Below, in pieces: positions 52,683-61,104 of a stretch of 64,000 nt of DNA (position 1 is the stretch's first letter; each line of letters begins with the position of its first letter). Source of the stretch: an uncultured Rhodocyclaceae bacterium (GTDB taxonomy: Bacteria; Pseudomonadota; Gammaproteobacteria; Burkholderiales; Rhodocyclaceae); contig CAJQTY010000001.1 of NCBI GenBank assembly GCA_907163075.1, positions 3,038,001 through 3,102,000 of the forward strand. Reading direction: 5' to 3'. The notes below the pieces were generated by a model. That model was not told the origin of the DNA. It saw only the letters and a list, made by a program, of their open reading frames with translations, and did no database searches. The position numbers and the translations under genes were made by a program.

Positions 52683-53387
52683 ATGAGTTCACTAAATTTT
52701 ATCGGCGGCGAAAAAGGCGGCGTGGGTAAATCGGTAGCGGCACGGGTTCTGGCCCAGTATTTCATCGACCGCGGCCAGCCGTTTACGGGCTTTGACACCG
52801 ACCGCTCACACACTTCATTCACCCGTTTCTACGCCGATTATGCCTCGCCGGTCATTGTCGACAGCTATGAGGGCCTGGACCTGATTGCCGGTGCGTTCGA
52901 AGAATCTGCCGACGACGCTGGTCAAAACAGCGTCATCGTCGACCTGGCCGCACAGACCGCTGAACCCCTGGCGCGCTGGATCAAGGACTCTGACCTGCTG
53001 CCCTTGCTGGCGGACATGGGTGTAAGCGTCAATTTCTGGCATCTGGCCGATGCGGGAAAGGACTCCGTTGACCTGCTGGACCGGCTGACCGGCACCTACG
53101 GCGCAGGACCCAGCTACATCGTGGTCAGGAACCTGGGGCGTGGCTCGGACTTTTCGCAGCTGGACAACTCGACGGCGCTTGAAAACGCCCTGGCTCTGGG
53201 GGGCAAGGTCATTACGCTGACGCAATTGCACGAAGCCAGCATGCGCAAGATCGACCGTCAGAACGCCAGCTTCTGGGCCGCCATCAACACGCGCTCAGGC
53301 CCGGACAGTCTTGGCATGCTTGAGCGCCAGCGGGTCAAGACCTGGCTGAGGACGACCTATGCCACGCTGGATGGGCTGGCGCTGTAG
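52683..53387 (+). CDS. Orphan ParA/MinD-like ATPase
   Basis: A 234-residue P-loop protein. The deviant Walker A is FIGGEKGGVGKSVAARVLAQ (Lys in GEKGG typical of ParA/MinD/ArsA-type), with FDTDRSHTSF following as the switch I region and VIVDLAAQT as Walker B-like. No DNA-binding N terminus and no parB or cargo gene nearby, so chromosome partition is unlikely. Similar lone ATPases occur on mobile elements and chromosomes with unknown role. Confidence 0.75.
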   Translation: MSSLNFIGGEKGGVGKSVAARVLAQYFIDRGQPFTGFDTDRSHTSFTRFYADYASPVIVDSYEGLDLIAGAFEESADDAGQNSVIVDLAAQTAEPLARWIKDSDLLPLLADMGVSVNFWHLADAGKDSVDLLDRLTGTYGAGPSYIVVRNLGRGSDFSQLDNSTALENALALGGKVITLTQLHEASMRKIDRQNASFWAAINTRSGPDSLGMLERQRVKTWLRTTYATLDGLAL

Positions 53388-53540
53388 GCTGCCGCCCGCC
53401 GCCACCGCGCCCGGATCAGCGAAGACCGCCTGATAGTGAATATTGAGATGCGCGGCCCCACCAAGGGGGCCGCGACTATCGGCGTCTTCCAGCGAACCAT
53501 ACCCGCGAGTCCGGCAACACGAGACGCGTCCGACAGACGG

Positions 53541-53873
53541 CTAGGCGCCAAACTGGCCGTGCTCGGTCTGCGCAAGGCCGGACATGCCCAGGTAGCGCTT
53601 GGAGACTTCAACTTCCGCCGTTGTCCGATCGGGACCAAGAACGATGCGGGTATCGCACTGTTTCTCGTAAAAAACCCAGCGCGGCTGGCCGTCGAGAAAT
53701 TCGACATGAAAGCTGCCCATCGGCCCGTCCGGATTGCTGACCTTGGCGTCGCTGCCGTAGGTCAGCAGGATCGCATCGCCCTCGTCGCGCAACTCGACCG
53801 AACCTTGATTGGTGTTCTTGACGTGTTTAAAGCATTTTTCGCCGACATGAAAAACCTTGATCGTGACTGTCAT
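53541..53873 (-). CDS. Hypothetical protein
   Basis: A 110-residue, beta-rich, soluble protein (TIKVFHVGEKCFKHVKNTNQ, GDAILLTYGSDAKVSNPDGP). GAGGAAAGAAG precedes the ATG, supporting translation. No known domain was recognised. A GC-rich hairpin (GCGGCCCC / GGGGCCGC) lies beyond the 3' end at 53453-53476, without a T run. Confidence 0.6.
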   Translation of the reverse strand: MTVTIKVFHVGEKCFKHVKNTNQGSVELRDEGDAILLTYGSDAKVSNPDGPMGSFHVEFLDGQPRWVFYEKQCDTRIVLGPDRTTAEVEVSKRYLGMSGLAQTEHGQFGA

Positions 53874-54068
53874 CTTCTTTCCTCTTACTATATGAGTGGC
53901 GCAAGGAGCGCGTTGAGCCGATATCGATCGGCAATACTCCGTTTAAGCCAGACTTACGCATTTACAGTGCCAGCCACGGCAAGTCGATGTTTTACAATGG
54001 AAATTAGACTTTTTTTAGCGCTTGAGCCGGGCCGGGTGTAAGAAAGGCCGACACCCTCGCCGGTGCAT

Positions 54069-54956
54069 TCAAACCAGCGCCTGCACCGCCGCCGCCTCGA
54101 ACTTTCCGGACTGATAGTCGCGCAGCGTTTGGCGAATCTGCTCGGTCGTGTTCATGACAAACGGGCCGTGCTGGACAATCGGTTCGTTCAGCGGCCGGCC
54201 GGCAATGACCAGCAGACGTGCCTCCTTGTGAGCGCCGATCGAGACCGCATCGGCGCCGTCGTTGGCGAGAATCGCCATGTGGCGATCCGGCACCGCCGTC
54301 CCCGCCACCTCGACGCTGCCGCGATAGGTGTAGATGAAAGCATTGTGCCCGGACGGAATTGGCTGCACAAAACGGGATCCCGCCGGCAGATGCACGTCCA
54401 GGTATAAGGGATCGGTATCCGGACGCTGCACGGCGCCGGCAAGGCCATGACTCGAACCGGCGATGACCCGTACGCGGACACCATCACCGGTGGTGAATTC
54501 CGGGATGGCCTGTGGCGGAATATCGCGATAGCTCGGCGCCACCATCTTGTTTTTGGCGGGCAGATTGAGCCATAGCTGGAATCCTTCCATCAGCCCCTGC
54601 TCCTGCTCCGGCAGTTCGGAATGGATCAGGCCGCTACCGGTCGTCATCCACTGCGCGCCGCCCGGACCAAGCAAGCCGGAGTTGCCGAAGCTATCGTGGT
54701 GACGCATGCGCCCGGCGATCATGTAGGTGACCGTCTCGAATCCGCGATGCGGGTGATCGGGAAAGCCGCCCATATAGTCCTCGGGATTCTCGTTGCGGAA
54801 GGCATCGAGCATCAGAAACGGATCAAGTCGACGCTGTAGATTCTGGGTCAGGACACGCGTCAGGCGAACGCCCGCCCCGTCGGAGGTCGGAACGCCTTTG
54901 ACCAGGCGCTCGACGTTTCTGAATTGTTGGCCGGATTGACTGGAATGCGTACTCAT
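54069..54956 (-). CDS. Pirin family protein
   Basis: A 295-residue bicupin. The metal-site motif GGFPDHPHRGFETVTYMIAG (about residues 60-80) plus HHDSFGNSGLLGPGGAQWMT and HSELPE supply the His/Glu ligands. Bacterial pirins can act as quercetin 2,3-dioxygenases or redox-linked regulators; the substrate is unknown. ATG 54956 follows GAAAGG; the frame begins 15 codons earlier without a ribosome site. It lies downstream of azoR on the same strand (75 bp), a common pairing. Confidence 0.9.
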   Translation of the reverse strand: MSTHSSQSGQQFRNVERLVKGVPTSDGAGVRLTRVLTQNLQRRLDPFLMLDAFRNENPEDYMGGFPDHPHRGFETVTYMIAGRMRHHDSFGNSGLLGPGGAQWMTTGSGLIHSELPEQEQGLMEGFQLWLNLPAKNKMVAPSYRDIPPQAIPEFTTGDGVRVRVIAGSSHGLAGAVQRPDTDPLYLDVHLPAGSRFVQPIPSGHNAFIYTYRGSVEVAGTAVPDRHMAILANDGADAVSIGAHKEARLLVIAGRPLNEPIVQHGPFVMNTTEQIRQTLRDYQSGKFEAAAVQALV

Positions 54957-55031
54957 GAGCGTGTACCTTTCAGCGAGTGGATTGAAAACGGGACGGCGCA
55001 CCCGGCGCCCTCCCCTGTATTGAAACGAGGA

Positions 55032-55631
55032 TCATGCAAACAACTCGGCCATCTGTTGCTCGGCTTCGGTAAACGCCTTGCTCGCTGCTTCCGCGCCCAT
55101 CGCCAGGCCCTCGGCGTAGATGAACTCGATATCGGTCATGCCGAGAAAACCGAGAACACTCTTCAGGTAGGGCACCTGCGAGTCGGCCGGCGTGTCGCGG
55201 TAGAGGCCGCCACGGGCCAGCGCGACGTACACTTTCTTGCCGGTGAGCAGACCTTCGGGACCGTTCGCCGTGTAGCGGAAGGTGACGCCCGAACGGGCGA
55301 TGGCGTCGATCCAGGTCTTCAGTTGCACCGGCACACCAAAGTTGTACATCGGCACGCCAAGTACGATCACATCGGCCGCCTGCGCCTGGGCGATCAGCGC
55401 GTCATCGAGGGCGACGCGCGCGTTCTGCTCCGGCGTGCGCTGTTCTGCCGGCGTAAACAGCGCGGTTAACGAGGGTTCGTCGAGAACCGGATGCGGGGCG
55501 CTGGCCAGATCGCGCAGCTCGACCACGGCATCGGGGTTCTGGGCCAGCAGGCGGGCGCTGACGGAATCCGCCAGACGGGTCGAGTTGGCGCCTGCGGAAC
55601 GGGCACTGGCGTTGATTTGCAAAATTTTCAT
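55032..55631 (-). CDS. azoR: FMN-dependent NADH-azoreductase
   Basis: A 199-residue flavodoxin-like protein starting [20 protein letters not shown], the FMN phosphate loop. [20 protein letters not shown] and [10 protein letters not shown] complete the AzoR/NQO-type signature. It reduces quinones and azo dyes with NADH, acting in electrophile detoxification. It is divergent from a LysR regulator, which probably controls it, and followed by pirin. Confidence 0.93.
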   Translation of the reverse strand: MKILQINASARSAGANSTRLADSVSARLLAQNPDAVVELRDLASAPHPVLDEPSLTALFTPAEQRTPEQNARVALDDALIAQAQAADVIVLGVPMYNFGVPVQLKTWIDAIARSGVTFRYTANGPEGLLTGKKVYVALARGGLYRDTPADSQVPYLKSVLGFLGMTDIEFIYAEGLAMGAEAASKAFTEAEQQMAELFA

Positions 55632-55740
55632 GATCGGTTTCTCCGGTAGTGGTCAGGGTGGAGCCAGCTATCGCTGATTCCATGGGGCACATTCTATTAG
55701 GCGCATAGACGATCCGGAAGACGCCAAAACGGGTATCATC

Positions 55741-55763
55741 GTTCCGTTATTGGAACAATACGG
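55741..55763. promoter_or_regulatory. Dyad operator between azoR and the LysR gene
   Basis: GTTCC-GTTATT-GGAAC is a perfect inverted repeat at 55741-55756, and CCGTTATTG / CAATACGG overlaps it. It ends 7 bp before the LysR gene start, an expected site for autorepression and azoR control. Confidence 0.5.
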
Positions 55764-55769
55764 ATAGCC

Positions 55770-56681
55770 ATGAACCTCGACGCGAACGATCTCATTCTCT
55801 TCGCCCATCTGATGGAGTCAGGCAGTTTCTCGCGTGCCGCGGAACGTACCGGCCTGCCCAAGTCGACCCTGTCACGACGCATCACCCTGCTCGAAACCCG
55901 GCTCGGCGAGCGCCTGCTGACACGCAGCACCCGCCGCTTGGCGATTACCGAATTTGGCGAACGGATTCTCGATCACGCCAGGCGTCTGCTCGAAGAAACC
56001 GAAGCCGCCTCGGCGATGGCCCTGCACCGGCAGGAAACGCCACGCGGCCTGCTGCGGGTATCGATGCCGCCCGATTTTGTCGAGCTGGATTTGACCCCTT
56101 TCCTGCTGCAATTCGCCACCAGCTATCCGGAAGTCCGCCTTGAACTGGATCTTTCGCCGCGCCGTGTCGACCTGGTCGCCGAGCGTTTCGATCTGGCCCT
56201 GCGCGTTGCCGGCCGCCTGCCCGACGACAGCACGCTGGTCGCACGCCAGCTCAGTCAACTTCACAACGGCCTCTACGCCAGCCCGGCCTACCTCGCCCGC
56301 TACGGCGCCCCGAGCGAACCGGCCGAACTGCTCGGGCACATCGGCTTGCGCCTGATCAGCAGCAACGGCGAAGCCATGCCATGGCGCCTTTCGCGCGCGG
56401 CCGAGCACTGGGAAGGCCTGCCCGACGGCCCGCTGGCGGCTAATTCGCCGAGCCTGCAGCGCAATCTGGCGATCCACGGCATGGGCATCGCTGGGCTCGA
56501 CGATCGCTTCGCCAGCCAGGCGATCGAACGCGGCCTGCTCAAGCGCGTCCTGCCCGATTGGCAGCTTCCCGGCGTGACGATCTGGTGCGTGACTCCCGGC
56601 CGGCGCCTGCTTCCCGCGCGCACGTTGGCCTTCATCGAGATGTTGAAGTCGGCGCTGAACAGCGGCCCGCAGTACGCTTGA
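55770..56681 (+). CDS. LysR-family transcriptional regulator
   Basis: A 303-residue LysR protein with an N-terminal winged helix (about residues 3-62: FAHLMESGSFSRAAERTGLP, KSTLSRRITLLETRLGERLL) and an effector-binding domain (about 88-295) of the CrgA/DsdC-like subgroup (SYPEVRLELDLSPRRVDLVA, FDLALRVAGRLPD). It likely senses a quinone or electrophile and regulates the divergent azoR-pirin operon. Effector unknown. Confidence 0.9.
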   Translation: MNLDANDLILFAHLMESGSFSRAAERTGLPKSTLSRRITLLETRLGERLLTRSTRRLAITEFGERILDHARRLLEETEAASAMALHRQETPRGLLRVSMPPDFVELDLTPFLLQFATSYPEVRLELDLSPRRVDLVAERFDLALRVAGRLPDDSTLVARQLSQLHNGLYASPAYLARYGAPSEPAELLGHIGLRLISSNGEAMPWRLSRAAEHWEGLPDGPLAANSPSLQRNLAIHGMGIAGLDDRFASQAIERGLLKRVLPDWQLPGVTIWCVTPGRRLLPARTLAFIEMLKSALNSGPQYA

Positions 56682-56760
56682 AAAGGTGATCAAGCGCGGT
56701 GCGCGCCGCGAATCGGCGCGCGGGACGGGGCGGCAGCAGAGATAGCCTCAACCGGCAAAG

Positions 56761-56866
56761 CAGCACCGTAGGTCGGAATAGCCGAAGGCGCCTTCCGACA
56801 TTCGGCGGTGGCGGTATCTCGCACGAGGCGTCGGAAGGCGCTGCGCTTTTCCGACCTACGGTGCTG
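56761..56866. repeat. Long palindromic intergenic repeat
   Basis: Perfect 18-bp arms CAGCACCGTAGGTCGGAA (56761-56778) and TTCCGACCTACGGTGCTG (56849-56866) enclose 70 bp with further internal GGAAGGCGC repeats. The inner bases share GGCGCTGCGCTTTTCCG with the repeats near 36373 and 60945. Confidence 0.8.
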
Positions 56867-56883
56867 CGGCTCGCTGAACTGTT

Positions 56884-57417
56884 GCTAGCTGTGGGCCTTT
56901 GTCGCCGACGTGTTCGGATGGACCGGCGCGTGCGAAAAGCTCATGCCTATCTGCCATTCGCCTGTTCGCGCGCTCGGGTTCCTGGCCAGCAAAGCCAAGT
57001 CCCAGGCGCGTGGCGCGATCGCGGCAAATACCTTGTTGGCCGCTTCCAGGGTCGCGCAGAGCCAGAACCGGATTGTCGTAGTTGATCACGACGCGCAATT
57101 TTCCGCTCGGCGCGCGATCGCGCAAAAGCTGTTCGGAAATTGCGCATCAGCTCGGGTTTTCGGGCCAGCCCGTTGATCAGGATCAGTTCGACTTCGGTGT
57201 GGGGAACACCCAGCGCCTCGATGACATGCTTGACGGTGGCGTCCCCGGCGCAGCCGACTTCGGAGTCCCGATAGCGGCGTTCAGCGGCGATGAAGTCGTT
57301 CAACTCGGCGTAGAAGCGAATGCTCGCAACCCGCTCTTCACGCCGCCCCGTTTTCGGGGGAGGACCAGGCGGGCCGGAGGGTTCGTAAATCGCTGCAGAA
57401 CCTGCCGAATCAGGCAT
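56884..57417 (-). pseudogene. Degraded Mut7-C/ubiquitin-type gene and unidentified tail
   Basis: The 5' part reads SIRFYAELNDFIAAERRYRD and TVKHVIEALGVPHTEVELIL, the ubiquitin-like N terminus of Mut7-C RNase-type proteins. After ILING the expected sequence is lost. Further on two different frames look coding (RVVINYDNPVLALRD, then LEAANKVFAAIAPRAWDLAL), separated by a frame change. So one or two genes are broken here; the second is not identified. Confidence 0.55.
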
Positions 57418-57421
57418 CGCG

Positions 57422-57961
57422 TTAGAACGACGAGCCCGGTGTTTTCAGGAACTCGATTTCCTCGGCGCTCGATGGCCGCCCGAGCGCCGCGTTGCGGTGC
57501 GGGTAGCGGCCGAAGCGGTCGATGATGGCCTTGTGCCTGAGTTCGAAATCCAGGTTCGAATCCATGCCGGGCTCGCCGAACAGGCGGACGGCCATTTCGT
57601 GAATCACCGGCGACTCGCTGTGCATGAAGGGCAGGTAGAGAAAAGCCCGCTTCGCCGACTCCAGCATTGGCGCCACGTGCGCGGCGATGGCCTCCTGCGC
57701 CAGTGCCAGTGCCAGCGGGTCGAAAGTGAACGCCTGCGCCGTGTGGCGGTACATGTTGCGCGAGAACTGGTCGAGCACGATGATTTCCGCCAGACGACCG
57801 AGCGGCGCCGCGCGCCAGGCAAACAATTCACAGCGCGCCGCCTGCGCGTGCACGGCGCCGAATCGATCGCCAATCCGGCGATCGAACGCGTCGTCCTCGC
57901 GCCACCATTGCCTGGGGTCGATTTCGTCAAACCAGAAGTCGATGACTGCCTGATAACTCAT
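57422..57961 (-). CDS. DUF924 family protein
   Basis: A 179-residue helical protein: VIDFWFDEIDPRQWWREDDA, LAEIIVLDQFSRNMYRHTAQ, AFLYLPFMHSE and a final GRPSSAEEIEFL are hallmarks of DUF924. Structures of this family resemble TPR folds; function is unknown. ATG 57961 follows AAGGG; a TTG 24 bp upstream is less likely. Confidence 0.9.
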   Translation of the reverse strand: MSYQAVIDFWFDEIDPRQWWREDDAFDRRIGDRFGAVHAQAARCELFAWRAAPLGRLAEIIVLDQFSRNMYRHTAQAFTFDPLALALAQEAIAAHVAPMLESAKRAFLYLPFMHSESPVIHEMAVRLFGEPGMDSNLDFELRHKAIIDRFGRYPHRNAALGRPSSAEEIEFLKTPGSSF

Positions 57962-58014
57962 GTCGATGCCCTTCAAACGTGCCAACGCCGGATCGGCCCG
58001 TGCCGCCTTCTTGA

Positions 58015-59511
58015 TCAGCGATATTCCGCCCAGTCGATATTGCGCATGTCGCCGTTGCGGATGAACTGGCGGTGCATGGCCGGCCCCGCCGACAAGGACA
58101 AGGGCTCGTGGCTACCCGGCGCGACCAGATTCAGGTAGTCGCGCAACTGCTGCTTGTAGTCCGGATGCGCGCAGTTGTCGATGATCAGCCGCGCGCGTTC
58201 GAGTGGATCTTTCCCGCGCAGGTCGGCGACGCCCTGCTCGGTAACCACGATATGCACCGAATGCTCGCTGTGGTCCATGTGCGAGGCCAGCGGCACGATT
58301 GCCGAAATTTTTCCGTTCTTGGCCGTCGACGGGCACGAGAAGATCGAAAGGTAGGCGTTCTGCGTGAAATCGCCCGACCCGCCGATGCCGTTCATCATCG
58401 TCTTGCCCATCACGTGCGTCGAGTTCACATTGCCGCCGAGATCAACCTCGATGGCCGTGTTCATCGACACGATGCCCAGGCGCCTCACGATTTCCGGATG
58501 ATTGGAAATCTCCTGCGGGCGCAGGATGATACGTTTCTTGAAATAGTCGATATTTCTGGTCAGGCGCTGCATCGCCTTCGGGCTGAGCGTCAACGCGCAG
58601 GTCGAGGCGAAGGTGCAGCGGCCGTTTTCCAGCAGCGGTATCACCGAATCCTGCAGCACTTCCGTATACATCTCGAATGCCGGTATCTCCGTGCTCTGGC
58701 CCAGGGCCGCCAGCACCGCGTTGGCGATGTTGCCGACGCCCGACTGCAACGGCAGGAAGCGCGACGGAATGCGCCCGACTTTCATTTCGGCGGCCAGGAA
58801 ATCGGCTACGTTCTGGCCGATCTGGTCGGTTACTGCCGTCGGCTCGTCGAAGCCGCCGGCCTCGTCTTCCAGATAGGTATTGACGACACACGCAATCTTC
58901 TTTGGATCGACGATGCAGATCGGCGAGCCGACCCGATCCGAGGGGCTGAAGATCGAAATCTCGGTGCGCGCCGGCGGATCCTGCGGCTCGAAGATATCAT
59001 GCATGCCGAGCAGCGAAACCGGGTGCTTGGTATTGAGCTCGATAATGATCTTGTCGGCCAGGCGCATGTAGGTGTTTGACGCGCCAACCGACGTCGATAG
59101 CACGATGCCGCCGCCCGCCGTAATGTCGCAGGCCTCGACCACCGCCCAGTGTATCCGTCCCAGGTAGCCGTAGCGCGCGTTCTGGGGCACCGTCGACAGA
59201 TGCATGTCGACGAACTTCACCTGACCTGAATTGATCTGCTTGCGCAAGGTCGGGTTGGCCATATACGGCGCCCGGAAACTGATCGCCTCGGCCTCGGCCA
59301 GCGCGCCATCGAGCGACTTGCCGGTGGAGGCGCCAGTCAGCACGCCGACCTTGAACGGCCGGCCGACCGCGTGCTCGCGGCGCGCCTTCTGTGCCAGCGC
59401 GAACGGCACCGCCTTGGCCGACCCGGCCGCCGTAAAACCGCTGAAACCGATGCTTTGACCATCCTGGATGAGATCCGCGGCTTCGTCTGCAGTAAGAATC
59501 GGAAATGACAT
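58015..59511 (-). CDS. Acetyl-CoA hydrolase / succinyl-CoA:acetate CoA-transferase
   Basis: A 498-residue class I CoA-transferase family protein. Key stretches: SIGFSGFTAAGSAKAVPFAL at the N terminus, AFEMYTEVLQDSV (about residues 285-297) with the catalytic Glu that forms the CoA thioester, and GGSGDFTQNAYLSIFSCPST near 380. Relatives transfer CoA between succinate, acetate and propionate rather than simply hydrolysing it. It fits the acetate theme with actP and ackA. It stands alone, 50 bp upstream of DUF924 on the same strand. Confidence 0.9.
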   Translation of the reverse strand: MSFPILTADEAADLIQDGQSIGFSGFTAAGSAKAVPFALAQKARREHAVGRPFKVGVLTGASTGKSLDGALAEAEAISFRAPYMANPTLRKQINSGQVKFVDMHLSTVPQNARYGYLGRIHWAVVEACDITAGGGIVLSTSVGASNTYMRLADKIIIELNTKHPVSLLGMHDIFEPQDPPARTEISIFSPSDRVGSPICIVDPKKIACVVNTYLEDEAGGFDEPTAVTDQIGQNVADFLAAEMKVGRIPSRFLPLQSGVGNIANAVLAALGQSTEIPAFEMYTEVLQDSVIPLLENGRCTFASTCALTLSPKAMQRLTRNIDYFKKRIILRPQEISNHPEIVRRLGIVSMNTAIEVDLGGNVNSTHVMGKTMMNGIGGSGDFTQNAYLSIFSCPSTAKNGKISAIVPLASHMDHSEHSVHIVVTEQGVADLRGKDPLERARLIIDNCAHPDYKQQLRDYLNLVAPGSHEPLSLSAGPAMHRQFIRNGDMRNIDWAEYR

Positions 59512-60158
59512 TTTGGAAATACTCCTGGTGACGGATTGATGATTGCGAGGAGGGCAAAGTCAGCGCCGAGTGAACGGATGCGGGGGCAGCGCAGCCGATC
59601 CCAGACGCCAATTTATAGCGACATTGTCCCACATTCTGCCAGTCGGCCTTCAGCCGACAAACGCAAGGGACGCGCGCCATGAGTGTCCGCAGCGGATTCA
59701 TGCGCCACGGACTACAGCGCTCTTGCCCGGAACGCGTTCCAGCGTCTCCCGCGGCGTCCGGGTCGCTTGCAAGGAGTCGGCTCCGCAGCGGATACTGGTC
59801 AACAGGCGAGCGATGTCCCGGGTGCACGGCGCCAGCAGCGCGCCGATGAGAACCGGATCGGGCGGCCGGAAGTCTTAGAACGGATGGCATGCGCCGCGCG
59901 GAATAAAGAAGCGGCTCTCGTTCATTTTGGCGAAGTTCATTGCCACGCGCTGAGGGTCCCGCCCGCTGTTCCGGCGCGGATTGCTTCAATCACCAGCGAG
60001 GAATGGACTGACGAAATGCGGCGAGATTAACGGATTGCAAGACTTGAGTTATCCGGATGAATAAACCTGAGAAGCGAAATTCAAGCACGGCGTGCACCGC
60101 GAGAATCCACGAATTTCGCGGCTTTCGTCATTTGGCGGTTGGCTGATTGGGCGAAACC
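59512..60158. other. Gene-poor region with possible decayed minus frame
   Basis: No convincing gene. On the minus strand 59940-59698 reads MNFAKMNESRFFIPRGACHP, then an in-frame TAA, then about 58 open codons (DFRPPDPVLIGALLAPCTRD). This could be a gene broken by a nonsense change, but nothing in it is recognised and high GC keeps frames open by chance. Confidence 0.3.
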
Positions 60159-60872
60159 ATGAAGGTTTTTGCCTTTTCGCTGTGTTCGCCGTCTGCGGCG
60201 CCGGACCTTGTGCTCCGGCTGCCGGCGCTGATGCTCGCGGTCCTTCTTGCCGGCCCGGGTCGAGCCGACGAGTGCGACCAGTTGCCGATGCCGTCGGTAA
60301 CCGTGAATCGGCTCGATGAAAATATTACCGTCAGCAATCAGTACAGCTACCGGGAACTGACGCACCTGGGCGCGACGCTCGCGCCAGCCGGCCGGCAAGT
60401 GCTCGGCCTCACCCGTGGCAAGGCCGTCGCCCGCTTCACGACCAGGACACCGCTTTACATCGACCGCACAGGCCGCTGGGAATGCGCCAGCCCGCAGATC
60501 AGCGTGTCGTTCGGCCTAAGTCCGATGACCGTCTACGTGGCGAAAGAATTTCGCGAAGGCAGTTGCGCCTACCGGGAGATCTATCAGCACGAACTCAGAC
60601 ACGTCAAAGCCTATCGCGACCACCTGAACAGGATTGAAAAGGAGGTGAGCGATATGCTGAACCAACGTTTCGCTACCGGAGGCCCCTGGCGTGGCCCGGC
60701 GGGCCAGGCGCAGGAACGCCTGCAACGCGAACTGGAAGACCGCTGGCTGCCTTACATCCGGCGCGCAATCAACCGTGTGGACCAAGCCCAGGCCCTGATC
60801 GACACGCCGGAGGAATACGCCCGCGTGAGCAATTCCTGCAACGGGGAAATTAGCAGGCGAACGCGCCAGTAG
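60159..60872 (+). CDS. Secreted putative metalloprotease with HExxH motif
   Basis: A 237-residue protein. A hydrophobic N-terminal segment (about residues 15-34, LRLPALMLAVLLAGPGRADE) looks like a signal peptide. The mature part has a YQHELRHVKAYRDHL stretch, whose HELRH fits the zinc-protease HExxH signature, followed by a helical region. Four Cys residues may form disulfides. This is a lone gene; substrate unknown. ATG 60159 is preferred to TTG 60147. Confidence 0.65.
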   Translation: MKVFAFSLCSPSAAPDLVLRLPALMLAVLLAGPGRADECDQLPMPSVTVNRLDENITVSNQYSYRELTHLGATLAPAGRQVLGLTRGKAVARFTTRTPLYIDRTGRWECASPQISVSFGLSPMTVYVAKEFREGSCAYREIYQHELRHVKAYRDHLNRIEKEVSDMLNQRFATGGPWRGPAGQAQERLQRELEDRWLPYIRRAINRVDQAQALIDTPEEYARVSNSCNGEISRRTRQ

Positions 60873-60910
60873 TCAGTCTTGAAAGCTACGCCGGTTCGGC
60901 TCTAAGCTGC

Positions 60911-61007
60911 GTAGGGCGGATGAGCGTAGCGTTATCCGCCGAATGGCGCTGCGCTTTTCCGCCCTACCGCCCGTTGGTATAAGTTCCAGACAGCGGGCAA
61001 CACTACA
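60911..61007. repeat. Dispersed intergenic repeat, copy B (palindromic)
   Basis: Arms GTAGGGCGGA (60911-60920) and TCCGCCCTAC (60958-60967) form a palindrome. The 63 bp at 60945-61007 match 36373-36435 in inverse orientation with two differences. It sits between the HExxH gene and the convergent glucosidase. Confidence 0.8.
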
Positions 61008-61104
61008 AACACTACAGTAGGTAACCGTGACCGCTTGGACGACGAACAACAGAGGGACGCTCATGGCGAGGGCACCTTAAGCACATCGTTTCCACACGGC
61101 AGAC

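Noticed and set aside
53453-53476. Terminator after the hypothetical gene at 53541
   Set aside because: The hairpin is strong but lacks a T run on either strand.
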